From an uncultured Lachnospiraceae bacterium (lineage in GTDB: Bacteria > Bacillota > Clostridia > Lachnospirales > Lachnospiraceae), in contig CAMWUL010000011.1 of NCBI GenBank assembly GCA_947177445.1, forward strand, positions 1 through 64,000: 64,000 nucleotides of DNA, in the 5' to 3' direction. The notes below the pieces were generated by a model that was not told the DNA's origin, ran no database searches, and saw nothing but the letters and a program-made list of their open reading frames with translations. Shown here one piece after another: positions 1 to 9,456 of this stretch. Within the stretch, counting starts at the first letter, position 1; each line of letters begins with the position of its first letter. The position numbers and the translations under genes are program-made.

Positions 1-2
1 TG

Positions 3-413
3 AAAATATTTCAATACTGTAACAAAATTGAGCCGCGTTATATCCCAAAGATTGATATTGTGGAATATCAAGGGGTAAACTTGGTGTATCTGAAATGTGC
101 GGCGGGGTGATTGACTTGGATCAGATTCAGATTATCAATTTTCCGGGACCAGATCATTAGAATGAAAACTTCGCTCAAAAAAATGAGCGAAGTTTTGGCG
201 CAAAAAGATTATAATAAAGTAAGTGCAATTGTTAGTTTTATGGAAAAACATGGAGAAATCACTCCTAAAGAAGCAGAAACAGTTACGGGCAAATCTGCTG
301 CGACAGTGCGAAGATATTTTAAATTGCTCACAGGTACAAGATATATAGTGGCAGAGGGGAACACCAACAATATAGTTTATCGTATCTCTATGAGTTTGCC
401 AGAAGATGTTTAA
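3..413 (+). pseudogene. remnant of an AlbA_2/Schlafen-type ATP-binding protein
   Basis: One reading frame runs in from the window edge and is broken by an in-frame TGA at 108-110. The part before the stop reads like the end of an AlbA_2 domain (IEPRYIPKIDIVEYQG). The part after it is a short winged-helix-like tail, with an 'ITPKEAETVTGKSAATVRRY' segment typical of the C-termini of such proteins. The central ATPase-like body is missing, so this looks like an internally deleted, non-functional gene. A start at the TTG at 111 giving a free 100-residue protein is possible but has no clear ribosome site. The family name is a weak call; the broken state is clearer. Confidence 0.45.
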
Positions 414-460
414 AATAGAATTATAAAAATCGGATTGCCTAACTATGATTGGAGAATAAT

Positions 461-1227
461 ATGGGTGAAAGCTATAACCCCCCTTTTACAATGAATGAGG
501 AGATAACAAACTTAATAGTAGAGATAGGAGAATATGTTGGTGCAATTACAACTTACGATGCTATGTGTCCAAATCCAATTCTCCGCAGGGAAAATCGGAT
601 CAAGACGATTCACTCATCTCTGGCGATAGAGCAGAATACGCTTACTTTGGAACAGGTTACGGATGTGATAAATGGAAAGCGGATATTAGGACCACCACAG
701 GATATTCGGGAAGTAAAAAATGCGTATGAGGCTTATGAAAGAGTATCCGCGCTTGATCCATACAGTGTAAAAGACCTTTTGCTGATGGCAATGGTCGGAC
801 AGGGAGGTTGTGGCAGTCGTTGATTTTGCAGAAATGGAAAGAAGTTTTTGCATGGATTCCGGTAGAAACACTTGTGCATGAAAATCAGGAGGAATACTAT
901 AAGGTACTGCAGCAGTCTGATAATGTCGGGGATTCTACTGAATTTGTAGAGTTTATGCTTGGGATGATTCGTAATGCCTTAAAGGAAATCAGTGAAACAC
1001 ATAACAAAACAAATGTCGTAATAAATGTCGGCAGAAATGTCGTGACAAATGAGGAAAAAATAATAGCCCTTTTAAGGCAGGATGGCAATATGTCAGCTAA
1101 TATGTTGTCTGCATCTGTGGGAGTTACCGGAAGACAGGCACAACGTATTTTGGCTAAATTAAAAGCGGAGGGAAAAATAATACGACACGGGGCAAATAAA
1201 AATGGTTACTGGGAAGTTATAGAATAA
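461..1227 (+). pseudogene. Fic family protein, internally deleted and frameshifted
   Basis: The N-terminal part (start ATG 461 after GGAGA) matches the Fic N-terminal helical region, including the segment 'IKTIHSSLAIEQNTLTLEQV'. That frame stops at 821-823. The C-terminal part lies in another frame and reads through PFADGNGRTGRLWQ from 775, then 'FAWIPVETLVHENQ', and ends in a winged helix. Intact Fic proteins have roughly 70 more residues before the HPFxxGNGR loop. Here these are gone, the loop histidine is lost, and the two halves are out of frame. Fic enzymes transfer AMP or similar groups to proteins; this copy cannot be made as one chain. A freestanding C-terminal ORF from about 808 is unlikely to be active. 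Confidence 0.85.
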
Positions 1228-1450
1228 AAAATCCAAAACGGTGTTTCGGAAATTAAAAAGTGAAACAGTGTTTAGCTTTTTGGTGGGGAGATATCTAATA
1301 TGCTTATGGGATATTCAATACCTTCGTGATAACACTATGATAACAAAAATTTGAAAAACATCAGATACAAGGTGCATATCGCATAAAACCCACCGAAAAA
1401 GCCCTGAAAATCACACAAAATTTCCCTGATTTCTCCAACAGAAAACCGTG

Positions 1451-1484
1451 AGGGTGGACGTGCCGAGTGAAAATGCGTCACCCT
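1451..1484 (-). terminator. hairpin after the membrane AraC regulator gene
   Basis: Inverted repeat AGGGTGGACG (1451-1460) and CGTCACCCT (1476-1484) lies directly beyond the stop codon of the minus-strand regulator. On the minus strand it is followed by a short T-containing run. It is probably the transcript end, although the U-tract is weak. Confidence 0.45.
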
Positions 1485-1485
1485 A

Positions 1486-3672
1486 TCATTTATCAATCTG
1501 GCTGGGGGCAAGGCCATAAAACCGTTTAAAGGCTTTAAAGAAGGAATTATGGGAGGCAAAGCCGCATTTCTGCGCCACTTCCTGTACCGGCATTTTTTCC
1601 CGGAGCAGGTTATAAGCCATAGTGAGGCGCAGCTGTTCAATATAGGCGGATACGGACAGAGAGGTTGCTTCTCTGATGAGCTTTTGCAATGTTCCGGAGG
1701 AAATGCCGAATACATCCTTAAGCTTGTCAATGCACAGGGAAGAATCGCCCAGATTCTTCTCAATGTAAGAAAGGATCTCCGAAGAGGCGGAACCGGATTC
1801 CGGCTTGGACTTGACCTGCATATGATCACAAATAATGCGGAAACAGGGCAGAAAATGCTCCAACAGAAGCTCCGCCCGACTCGGACACTGAAGGAATGGC
1901 AGCTCTACTGAAAGAAGCAGGGTGGGGTTTTCCAGCTTTAGCTGTACCAGGATGCACATCAGAATATTGTGAGTATGTTGTATGAGTATAATGTTCTGTC
2001 CTTCTGAAAATTCATCGATATATTTTTTCAGCGCGCTGGCTGCCATGGCATAATTTCCGTTGCTCAAGGCGGAGTAAATGATTTGCAGAAAAGATATACT
2101 GAGGGGATGCCCGGTGCTTTCTGCTTTATCGGAAGAAACAGCGTCAAGGGCTCTTACTTGATGCCATAGGTTTTGATATGCCAGTACCAGCTTCTGAGGC
2201 GACTGGTAGGCGGTGCTGATTTTAAAGCTGCAGGTTTCTTTGGAATGTTCCATGGATTTGCACAGGGCATTGAGACGCTGCTCCCAGGCAGTTTCCAAGG
2301 TTATAGGTAATATCAACAGGAAAACAGTGCTGCTGACCGCATGGACGATAACGGGTTCAGGATACTCCTGCAGATGTTTGCGGATATTGTCTGTATTCTG
2401 CCATTGCAGGCGGGCTTCTCCTGCGGCGGTGAAGGCGCTCTGTATATCATAGGTAATGATGGCCAGCTGATAGTTTTCGGGAAAATCCGGAAAATGACGC
2501 TGAAACTGCGCCTGTCGTTCAAAGGTATACAGTCCGTTTTGCAGCGCGGAGCTTAAGACCTGATGCCGCAGCTGCTCCTGCTGCTGATCAATCAATTGGC
2601 AATATTTTTCCATCTGCAGATCGGCAGCCTGCAGGCTATGGGCAATGGCGGTGTAATTGGAACTGCGGGGGGCATTTGCTGTTCCGGGCCGATAGAATCG
2701 GCGTATATGCGTGCTTGTAAAAATCGCGTTGAGAATGGAATACAAGGGCCTGGAGGTACGGGAGGTAACCCAGGCTGTGGTTGCTATCAGTAAAAGCAGA
2801 ATACCGCCGCCGAAGAGGTAGAAGAGCATGCGCACGGAGTGCATGCTTTTCTCAATAAAAGCATTGGAAATACCCAGCTGGACATTTAATCCATACTGGC
2901 TGGTGGCTGCGGATAATATTTCATATTCTTCCTCCTGATAATGCTCCGAGGCATAGAGCAGCGTACCGTTTGGATCTGAAATACGAATCCAGGAATCTTC
3001 ACCCAGATCTGCCAGAAACATTTTTTCCAGAGAAGAAACGGGAAACGTGGCAAAGAACAGCTGGTCGGATGTATATACATTGCCGCGCTCGGTATAGAGC
3101 CAGTAGGTGGAATAGGTAATGGCAGAATAGGAACCGTAATCCACGCTGTAATAGTCCATGACCGGGAGGAATCTCTGCCGGTACAGCAGAGCGGTCCATT
3201 CATCATAGGTTAAATCACCGCAGGACAGAAGATGGGGATAGTAGTCGAAATGCTCGTTTGCATTCAAAAAACGGGTTCGTGATACAATGGTTCCGTCTGA
3301 AAGAAGAATCGCCGCATCTCCCAGCAGGGATTCATTGATGAGCATATACTTCAGAGTATTTGGCAGGGATTTGATAATAACAGGATTACTTTCTTCACGC
3401 CGATATTTCAAATTGTCAAATTTAGGATCAGTATAGGTTCCGTTTACTGCCATGCGAAGAGCCAGAAGGCTGGAATCCAGGGCAGCAATATTTTTGCTGT
3501 ATAAATTGCTGCAGGATTCAATGATGTTGCTGCGGGCATTGCTGCTGACATAGGCATAGATGGGGATATAGGTGAGGATTACAAGCAATGAAAACAAAAT
3601 AAAATACATGCTGTGACGGAACAGCATACTGTAAACGAACCGGATATCTTTTTCATGAAGCCTTTTTTTCAT
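1486..3672 (-). CDS. membrane-anchored AraC family transcriptional regulator
   Basis: A 728-residue protein. It has an N-terminal membrane helix (about residues 18-41), a large extracellular sensor region, a second membrane helix (about 283-305), and a long cytoplasmic linker. The C-terminal AraC-type double helix-turn-helix occupies about residues 625-728, with the second motif in 'VQEVAQKCGFASHNSFFKAF'. This architecture is common in Firmicutes next to LplB-type importers, where it probably senses an extracellular ligand and activates the neighbouring transport genes. The gene is divergent from the solute-binding protein gene at 4064, which fits that role. The start is supported by AGGAGA seven bases upstream. 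Ligand unknown. Confidence 0.9.
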   Translation of the reverse strand: MKKRLHEKDIRFVYSMLFRHSMYFILFSLLVILTYIPIYAYVSSNARSNIIESCSNLYSKNIAALDSSLLALRMAVNGTYTDPKFDNLKYRREESNPVIIKSLPNTLKYMLINESLLGDAAILLSDGTIVSRTRFLNANEHFDYYPHLLSCGDLTYDEWTALLYRQRFLPVMDYYSVDYGSYSAITYSTYWLYTERGNVYTSDQLFFATFPVSSLEKMFLADLGEDSWIRISDPNGTLLYASEHYQEEEYEILSAATSQYGLNVQLGISNAFIEKSMHSVRMLFYLFGGGILLLLIATTAWVTSRTSRPLYSILNAIFTSTHIRRFYRPGTANAPRSSNYTAIAHSLQAADLQMEKYCQLIDQQQEQLRHQVLSSALQNGLYTFERQAQFQRHFPDFPENYQLAIITYDIQSAFTAAGEARLQWQNTDNIRKHLQEYPEPVIVHAVSSTVFLLILPITLETAWEQRLNALCKSMEHSKETCSFKISTAYQSPQKLVLAYQNLWHQVRALDAVSSDKAESTGHPLSISFLQIIYSALSNGNYAMAASALKKYIDEFSEGQNIILIQHTHNILMCILVQLKLENPTLLLSVELPFLQCPSRAELLLEHFLPCFRIICDHMQVKSKPESGSASSEILSYIEKNLGDSSLCIDKLKDVFGISSGTLQKLIREATSLSVSAYIEQLRLTMAYNLLREKMPVQEVAQKCGFASHNSFFKAFKRFYGLAPSQIDK

Positions 3673-3761
3673 TTGAAATTCTCTCCTGTGAAATCCTCTT
3701 CTGAATCCATCGCAGTTTTCTTTAAAATACTTTTCTTTGAAATATTCTTCCTGATTATATC

Positions 3762-3773
3762 ATTGATATCAAT
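3762..3773. repeat. 12-bp palindrome ATTGATATCAAT
   Basis: A perfect short palindrome in the 391-base divergent region between the AraC regulator and the importer genes, on the regulator side. Possible operator half or chance; no matching copy was seen nearby. Confidence 0.3.
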
Positions 3774-3931
3774 TTTTCTTCAATGTCAATGCCTGGGAAT
3801 TGTCCATAATTCCATCTGAATATGCAATTTTCAATATCCGGGACATGGAATTTCACGGCGTCTGGGGATATGTCAAGCTGTATTTATTCAGGGGTGATGA
3901 TATACTTTTTGTACCGGGAAATTTTCAAAGA

Positions 3932-3949
3932 ATTCTGAAATTTCAGAAT
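3932..3949. promoter_or_regulatory. 18-bp perfect palindrome upstream of importer operon
   Basis: ATTCTGAAATTTCAGAAT is a perfect inverted repeat without a spacer. It lies about 115 bases before the solute-binding protein start, in the divergent regulator/importer region. It resembles an operator for a dimeric regulator. AraC proteins usually bind direct repeats, so a different regulator is possible. No second copy was found by eye. Confidence 0.5.
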
Positions 3950-3982
3950 ATCATGCATGAGCGGAATGAAAAACAAAGTGGA

Positions 3983-4054
3983 AGAGAACCATGTGGAAAA
4001 GAAGGTAGAGAACCATGTGGAAGAGAAGGAAGAGAACCATGAAGAGGAAAAGGA
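3983..4054 (+). repeat. three 24-bp purine-rich tandem repeats in the leader
   Basis: Three direct copies of an AGAGAACCATGNNGAAGNNAAGG-like unit occupy 3983-4006, 4007-4030 and 4031-4054. They end at the AGGAGG ribosome site of the solute-binding protein gene (start 4064). Each copy holds an ATG and a purine-rich stretch. An open frame reads through the repeats, but it has no other coding character. Confidence 0.8.
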
Positions 4055-4063
4055 GGATAAAGA

Positions 4064-5812
4064 ATGTTAAGCCGAAAGTTTCATAAAAGACGACGGAGTA
4101 TATTGGCCCTGTCACTTTCAACCATAATGTTGATTTCCTGTGCACCGACAGCTGATCCGGGGGCATCCGGTGAGACATCGTCCAATGCAGGCGGGCAGGC
4201 TATGGACGCGGAGACTGTCGAATTCAATCCTGGCGGAACTTATCCGATTTGTAAGGAAAAGGTTACGCTCACCATAGGGATACCGGACAATATCCGAATT
4301 GAAGACTACGAGACCAACTGGCTGACACAGCAATTGGAAGAGCGCGGAAATTTTGACCTTGTGTTTGAGATATATCCTTCCAGTGAATATGCCACCAAGC
4401 TGAATCTGATAATACAGTCCGGTACGGATAAATTGCCTGATATCCTGGTTACAAACAGCGTGGATGAGACAATGATCACTACCTGGGCGCAGGCAGGCGC
4501 CATCATACCAGTTACGGAATATTATAAGGATCCCAATGCTTCCTGGCACATCAGCAAGGCGATCGAAAAATGCGGTGTGGACATTACCCGGCAGATGACA
4601 CAGCCGGATGGGGAAATTTATGCCCTGCCTTCCTATGTACAGAATGCCGCCAATGAATATTTTCAGCGTCTGTGGATTTATGAGCCCTGGCTGGAAGAGC
4701 TTGAAATGGAAGTGCCTGCTACCACGGAAGAGTTTCGTGAATTGCTCAGAGCCGTGGTTTCTTCTGATTTGAACGGAAACGGCAAGGCGGATGAAATCGG
4801 TCTGCTGGGTGTTCCGGTAGGAGCAGGGGCTTATGAAGGCTGGTTCACTTATCTGATGAATTCCTTCATATACATCAGCGGAAACAGTCAGTTTTATGTG
4901 GATGAGACGGATGGCTCCTTTAAGGCAGCTTATATGCAGGAAGAATATAAGGAAGGGCTGAAGTATATCCGCTCTTTGTTTGAGGAGGGACTGATTCCCG
5001 AGGTAACCCTCACCCAGGATTCCAATTCCTTTAACACTATGGTAAACTCTGCCGATACCAGCGTCTTTTCAATGGTGTACAGCGCACCCGATGCCATTGC
5101 CACCACCCATGAAGCCTATGGAAAATATATTGCGGTGCTGCCTTTGGAAGGTCCTGACGGCGTGAGATACATGCATTATAATCCGGCCAATGCGATTACG
5201 GGAATGGTGATAACTTCCAGCTGTAAAAATCCGGAAGCTGCATTCCGCCTTGGAGATTTGATGTGCAGCGAAGAATTAAGTATCGCACAGCGCTGGGGAG
5301 CCCACGGTGTCGACTGGGATTATGTAACCGATATTGAGGACTTTGACCCCGAATTGTATTCCCCTCAGGTTGCAGGCGCAGAGATGCTCTTTGTTCCCTA
5401 TGATGATGATAACTTTTGGGGAGGCACGGCCGTAAATAATGGATCCTGGCGCAATCAGGGAGCGACGATACGTCCGGCCTACATTGCCCACGGAAGGACG
5501 GGATCTGCCGAATCCAACACAGAATATTATGAGCATTTCAAAGAGTCAATTGCGCTGTATTATGAGTCCGGTTTACAGAATCCCAATCATGTGGGCAGAA
5601 TTAATTTAAGTGCCGAAGAAAGCGAACTGATTGCGGAACAGAAAGTGCTGCTGGATGACTATGTGGCTTCCATGACATCACAGTTTCTGGCAGGTGTATT
5701 GGATATTGACGATCAATGGGATACTTATTTACAGGAAATTGAGAAGCTTGGCGTGACAAAAATAATAGAAGTGTACAAGGATGCATACGAGCGCATGTAC
5801 GGCGCGGAATGA
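4064..5812 (+). CDS. extracellular solute-binding lipoprotein (LipO-like)
   Basis: A 582-residue ABC importer binding protein. The N-terminus is a lipoprotein signal with lipobox LISC, so the mature protein starts at Cys26 and is tethered to the outer face of the membrane. The long periplasmic-binding-protein type 1 fold follows, and the size matches the LipO/YtcQ group found with LplB-type permeases. Those systems carry complex oligosaccharides or glycan fragments; the substrate here cannot be read from sequence. AGGAGG lies seven bases before the ATG. It is the first gene of an importer operon (permeases at 5930 and 6892) with no ATPase gene, so a shared ATPase such as an MsmX type is expected elsewhere. 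Confidence 0.9.
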   Translation: MLSRKFHKRRRSILALSLSTIMLISCAPTADPGASGETSSNAGGQAMDAETVEFNPGGTYPICKEKVTLTIGIPDNIRIEDYETNWLTQQLEERGNFDLVFEIYPSSEYATKLNLIIQSGTDKLPDILVTNSVDETMITTWAQAGAIIPVTEYYKDPNASWHISKAIEKCGVDITRQMTQPDGEIYALPSYVQNAANEYFQRLWIYEPWLEELEMEVPATTEEFRELLRAVVSSDLNGNGKADEIGLLGVPVGAGAYEGWFTYLMNSFIYISGNSQFYVDETDGSFKAAYMQEEYKEGLKYIRSLFEEGLIPEVTLTQDSNSFNTMVNSADTSVFSMVYSAPDAIATTHEAYGKYIAVLPLEGPDGVRYMHYNPANAITGMVITSSCKNPEAAFRLGDLMCSEELSIAQRWGAHGVDWDYVTDIEDFDPELYSPQVAGAEMLFVPYDDDNFWGGTAVNNGSWRNQGATIRPAYIAHGRTGSAESNTEYYEHFKESIALYYESGLQNPNHVGRINLSAEESELIAEQKVLLDDYVASMTSQFLAGVLDIDDQWDTYLQEIEKLGVTKIIEVYKDAYERMYGAE

Positions 5813-5827
5813 TGGAATTTTGGAGGA

Positions 5828-5863
5828 GCTGTCGGGATATCATCTGTTCGGTCACCCGACAGC
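5828..5863 (+). terminator. intercistronic hairpin after the binding-protein gene
   Basis: GCTGTCGGG (5828-5836) pairs with CCCGACAGC (5855-5863). No U-tract follows, so it is more likely an RNA-stabilising or partial attenuation hairpin that raises binding-protein output relative to the permeases. Confidence 0.5.
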
Positions 5864-5929
5864 CCCATTAAAAAGCGAAGCGTGAAAGGGGGAGTTTGCC
5901 ATTTGCCCGCCTTTCGAAAGGAAAAAGAT

Positions 5930-6850
5930 ATGAAATTGTCCAAAGCGATAAAAAAGAATCTGAAAAATTGGCAGCTGTATTTATTTCTGCTGATTCCGCT
6001 GGCATACATCGTCGTATTCTGCTACATACCCATGCTGGGGGCACAGATCGCTTTCCGGGATTATTCGGTAAAAGACGGCATTTGGGGAAGCAAGTGGGTG
6101 GGGCTGAAAAATATAATGAAGTTTTTGGACTCCCCCATATTTGACTCTCTTATGGTCAATACCCTGTCCCTTTCTCTGTATACTTTGGCTGTCAGCACGC
6201 CTCTCGCAATTATTTTCGCGCTGATACTGAACAGCCTGCCCTCAGCCCGTTTTCGCAAAACAGCCCAGACCATTGTCAATATACCTCATTTTATTTCCAT
6301 TGTTGTGCTGGTGGGTATGATGATGCAGGTATTCCATTCCCGTATCGGACTGTACGGAATAACGACATCCTTTTTTACGGGAAAATATCCGGCGGATCTG
6401 TTTGCTTCGCCGTCGGCCTTCCGGCACATGTATGTATGGTCGGGAGTATGGCAGCATTTTGGCTGGAATTCCATAATATACACGGCGGCTTTGTCGGGTG
6501 TCAGTTTAGACCTGCATGAAGCTGCGCAGATTGACGGTGCCAGCCGGTTCCAGCGAATCCTTCATGTGGATCTGCCGGCCATTCGTCCCACGATTACCAT
6601 TACGCTTATTCTTTCCATGGGCAATGTAATGACAGTGGGGTTTGAAAAAGCATTTCTGATGCAAAATGGTTTGAATTCTTCTGCCAGCGAGATTATTTCT
6701 ACCTATGTGTATAAGATCGGTCTGAACAGTGCCATCCCTAATTTTTCTTATTCGACGGCCATCGGATTGTTCAACTCGGTGATCAGTCTGATTTTGGTGA
6801 CATTGGTCAACAGGATTGCCAGGCGGCTCAGCGAAACTTCTTTGTGGTAA
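5930..6850 (+). CDS. ABC sugar permease, LplB type
   Basis: A 306-residue integral membrane protein with about six membrane helices. The permease EAA loop is visible as 'EAAQIDGASRFQRILHVDLP', which docks the ATPase. The N-terminal 'YIPMLGAQIAFRDY' segment is typical of LplB proteins. I chose the ATG at 5930 (MKLSKAIKKN) because it has a GAAAGG ribosome site and the normal family N-terminus; an upstream in-frame start at 5882 would add 16 unlikely residues. It works as a pair with the permease at 6892 to move the ligand delivered by the lipoprotein at 4064. Confidence 0.9.
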   Translation: MKLSKAIKKNLKNWQLYLFLLIPLAYIVVFCYIPMLGAQIAFRDYSVKDGIWGSKWVGLKNIMKFLDSPIFDSLMVNTLSLSLYTLAVSTPLAIIFALILNSLPSARFRKTAQTIVNIPHFISIVVLVGMMMQVFHSRIGLYGITTSFFTGKYPADLFASPSAFRHMYVWSGVWQHFGWNSIIYTAALSGVSLDLHEAAQIDGASRFQRILHVDLPAIRPTITITLILSMGNVMTVGFEKAFLMQNGLNSSASEIISTYVYKIGLNSAIPNFSYSTAIGLFNSVISLILVTLVNRIARRLSETSLW

Positions 6851-6891
6851 AAGAGAACCAAGTGAAATATGAATTCAGAATGGAGATTAGA

Positions 6892-7806
6892 ATGATTAGA
6901 AATTTCAAACCGCATGCCGCGCATGTTAAGAAATCTGGCAGCGACAGATGTTTTTATATGATCTGCTACAGTGTTGTTGTGCTATGCCTGCTGATAGTAT
7001 TACTGCCCATGATGTATGTGCTTGCCGCCTCATTTTCCTCTGCCGCAGCGGTCAATGCAGGCAAAGTATGGCTCTGGCCGGTGGATTTCTCCCTTAAGGG
7101 CTATGAGACCGTGCTGCAATACAAGAGCGTATGGATTGGATATAAAAATACGATTATTTACACCCTGTGCGGCACTTTGATTAATGTGGCGGTTACCATG
7201 CTCTGCGCTTATCCCTTATCCCGGAAGGAGCTTGGAGGGCGGACCTTCTTCACCTTTTTGTTTTCCTTTACCATGCTGTTTAGCGGCGGCTTGATTCCCA
7301 CTTATATCCTGATTCGGGATTTGAGAATGATCAATACTGTATGGGCCATGCTGCTGCCGGGGGCAATGAGCGTATACAACATGATTATCGCCCGTGTATT
7401 TATTGAAAGCAGTATTCCGGGAGATTTGCTGGAGGCATCCCGGCTGGACGGCGCATCCGATGCACAATATTTTTTTCATGTGGTTTTACCGCTGTCCAAA
7501 GCAGTGATAGCTGTAATTGCCCTGTATTATGCGGTGGGGCACTGGAATTCTTTTTTTAATGCTTTTATCTATCTCAATGACAAGGTGCTGTACCCGCTGC
7601 AGCTGTTTCTCAGGGATATTCTTGTACAGAATAATATTGACTCCTCGGATATCACGGATCCTGAGATGGCAGCGCAGATACAGGGATTGGCAGCACAGCT
7701 GAAATATCCGATTATTGTCATTTCCACACTGCCCATGGTCTGCCTGTATCCGTTTGTGCAGAAGCATTTTAACAAGGGCGTTATGGTAGGGTCTCTGAAG
7801 GGCTGA
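6892..7806 (+). CDS. ABC carbohydrate permease, YtcP/LplC type
   Basis: A 304-residue membrane protein with an N-terminal cytoplasmic stretch, a first helix near residues 20-42, and the EAA loop 'DLLEASRLDGASDAQYFF'. The ATG at 6892 has GGAG at a six-base spacing; further upstream starts (GTG 6844, ATG 6880) lack this. It is the second permease of the importer and ends the transport part of the operon. The C-terminus 'KGVMVGSLKG' is the usual end for this family. Confidence 0.9.
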   Translation: MIRNFKPHAAHVKKSGSDRCFYMICYSVVVLCLLIVLLPMMYVLAASFSSAAAVNAGKVWLWPVDFSLKGYETVLQYKSVWIGYKNTIIYTLCGTLINVAVTMLCAYPLSRKELGGRTFFTFLFSFTMLFSGGLIPTYILIRDLRMINTVWAMLLPGAMSVYNMIIARVFIESSIPGDLLEASRLDGASDAQYFFHVVLPLSKAVIAVIALYYAVGHWNSFFNAFIYLNDKVLYPLQLFLRDILVQNNIDSSDITDPEMAAQIQGLAAQLKYPIIVISTLPMVCLYPFVQKHFNKGVMVGSLKG

Positions 7807-7920
7807 GATCAGGGGGGCAAGAGGCGTTTTGGGGTATTTTGCAATGGTTTGTTGTGCCTGTGCGGTGCGGGAAAAACATGCATGCAGATTCGCAGGTTAC
7901 AGAAAAGGATGGAGATTCAT

Positions 7921-9363
7921 ATGGAAAAAAAGATAAGAAGCGATGAGACGGATACGGTCAGCCTTGCATTGGTGAAGCTTGGCCTGGGAATCCGGCAAAA
8001 GGACATTACTCCGGAGGCCCGAAGGGCAGCCAGAAGACTGATTCTGGACACCATGGGCTGTATGCTGGCCGGTTGGAATCAGCCGGGGGTGAGACCTTTG
8101 CTTGATACCCTTGTTCAGCTGGGGACGGACGGTCCCTGCACGATACCGATAATCGGCAAAAGGGCTCGTCTGGATGATGCCGTGACGGCAGCCTCCCTGA
8201 TGGCGCATGCACTGGATTATGATGATGTTCACTGTGAAGCCTGCCTTCATCTGATGTGTAAGCTGCTGCCCGCCGTGCTGCTGACGGGGCAGGTCTGCCA
8301 TGCCGACGGTGAGGCGGTATTGGAGGCTGTGATTGCAGGTATGGAGGTTGGTGCGCGCATTGGCCGGCATTTTAACAGTTTTTCTTTTCTTAACAGCAAT
8401 ATTGCCGGCGGCTTTGGCGTGACCGCTGCCCTGTGCCGCCTGATGAAGCTCAGTGAGGAACAGAGCGTACATGCCATGGGAATTTATTTTTCCCGCGCCT
8501 CCGGAAACCGGCAGGCGCTTTTGGAGGCTGCCATGGTGAAACGGATTCAGCCCGCTTTTGCGGCACAATCCGCCGTGTGGGCCGTGATGCTTGCCGGGAA
8601 CGGTCTGACGGGGGCGAGGCAGGTCTTTGAGGGGGATGCGGGACTGTTCGAAGCATATTGCCGCGGAGCAAAATGCCCTTCGGCGGAAGAATTTCTGAAA
8701 CAGCAGCCCTTTTTGGAAATTGAAAGGAGCAGTATCAAATCCTTCCCCACCTGCGGTTCCCATCACGGCGCCGTAATGGCGGCCATGGGTCTGCGCAAAC
8801 GCCATGCCTTTACCCTGGAAGAAATTGAAAGACTGGATATCTTTCTGATGGAAGCCATGAGAATCGTCGGCAATGATTTTGTCATCAGTGAGCACCCTCA
8901 GATTAATGCGCAGTTCAGCGCGGCATATGCGGTGGCTGCAGCTTTGCTTCGGGACGAGGTGGTTTTGGACATGTTCAGCGATGAAGCCATATCCGGCAAT
9001 GAGGACATAGCCAGGCTTGCGGCGGGGGCCCATATGTATTCCGAATATGACGGTGCATTGCCGGATGAGTACCCGGGACATATCATGCGCATTGTCAGGG
9101 TCAGGTTGAAAAACGGTATTACATATGAAGAAATGCGCCCTAACAATCCGAGCGCACTCTATCCGGACAGATTGAGCGACAGGGAGGTGGATGAAAAATT
9201 CCGGGGCTGCGCCCGCTTTTCCTGTATTTGTAATGAAGAACGCTGTGAGAGGCTTATTGCGGCCATTCGCAGCATGGAGAAGTGCAGGGATATTGGAAGC
9301 TGGATGGAGGAGAATTTTGTGTTCGAAGAGGCGGGAAGATACTCCCTCAAAAAAGACCGCTGA
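7921..9363 (+). CDS. MmgE/PrpD family protein
   Basis: A 480-residue protein of the MmgE/PrpD family. The N-terminal half is helical with the family segment 'RLILDTMGCMLAGW' and the conserved 'HALDYDDVH' region. The C-terminal part has the 'FPTCGSHHGAV' and 'HPQINAQFSAAYAVAAALL' motifs. Known members include 2-methylcitrate dehydratase, cis-aconitate decarboxylase and iminodisuccinate epimerase. The next gene is an ArgH-like lyase rather than propionate genes, so an epimerase or dehydratase acting on an amino-dicarboxylate is more plausible than the methylcitrate cycle; this is inference. The ATG at 7921 follows GGAG. It lies 114 bases after the importer permease, so it may share its transcript. 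Confidence 0.85.
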   Translation: MEKKIRSDETDTVSLALVKLGLGIRQKDITPEARRAARRLILDTMGCMLAGWNQPGVRPLLDTLVQLGTDGPCTIPIIGKRARLDDAVTAASLMAHALDYDDVHCEACLHLMCKLLPAVLLTGQVCHADGEAVLEAVIAGMEVGARIGRHFNSFSFLNSNIAGGFGVTAALCRLMKLSEEQSVHAMGIYFSRASGNRQALLEAAMVKRIQPAFAAQSAVWAVMLAGNGLTGARQVFEGDAGLFEAYCRGAKCPSAEEFLKQQPFLEIERSSIKSFPTCGSHHGAVMAAMGLRKRHAFTLEEIERLDIFLMEAMRIVGNDFVISEHPQINAQFSAAYAVAAALLRDEVVLDMFSDEAISGNEDIARLAAGAHMYSEYDGALPDEYPGHIMRIVRVRLKNGITYEEMRPNNPSALYPDRLSDREVDEKFRGCARFSCICNEERCERLIAAIRSMEKCRDIGSWMEENFVFEEAGRYSLKKDR

Positions 9364-9364
9364 A

Positions 9365-9442
9365 GTGGATAGACGGAACTGAAGAAGGTAAAACAGTCTC
9401 GAAACGAGAGGTGATCGGGTGGAGAGACGGAACTGAAATAGG
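9365..9442 (+). repeat. 24-bp direct repeat pair before the lyase gene
   Basis: GTGGATAGACGGAACTGAAG... (9365-9388) recurs as GTGGAGAGACGGAACTGAAA... (9419-9442), 54 bases apart with three mismatches. The second copy ends in the ribosome-site region of the lyase gene. It probably reflects a small duplication of leader DNA. Confidence 0.7.
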
Positions 9443-9456
9443 AGGAGAATATAACT

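Noticed and set aside
3800..4042. Small ORF through the 24-bp repeats
   Set aside because: Only the repeat gives it order (REPCGKEG units); no ribosome site, and it is most likely untranslated leader.
3983..4054. Repeats considered as a CRISPR array
   Set aside because: The units are directly adjacent with no spacers, and no cas genes are present.
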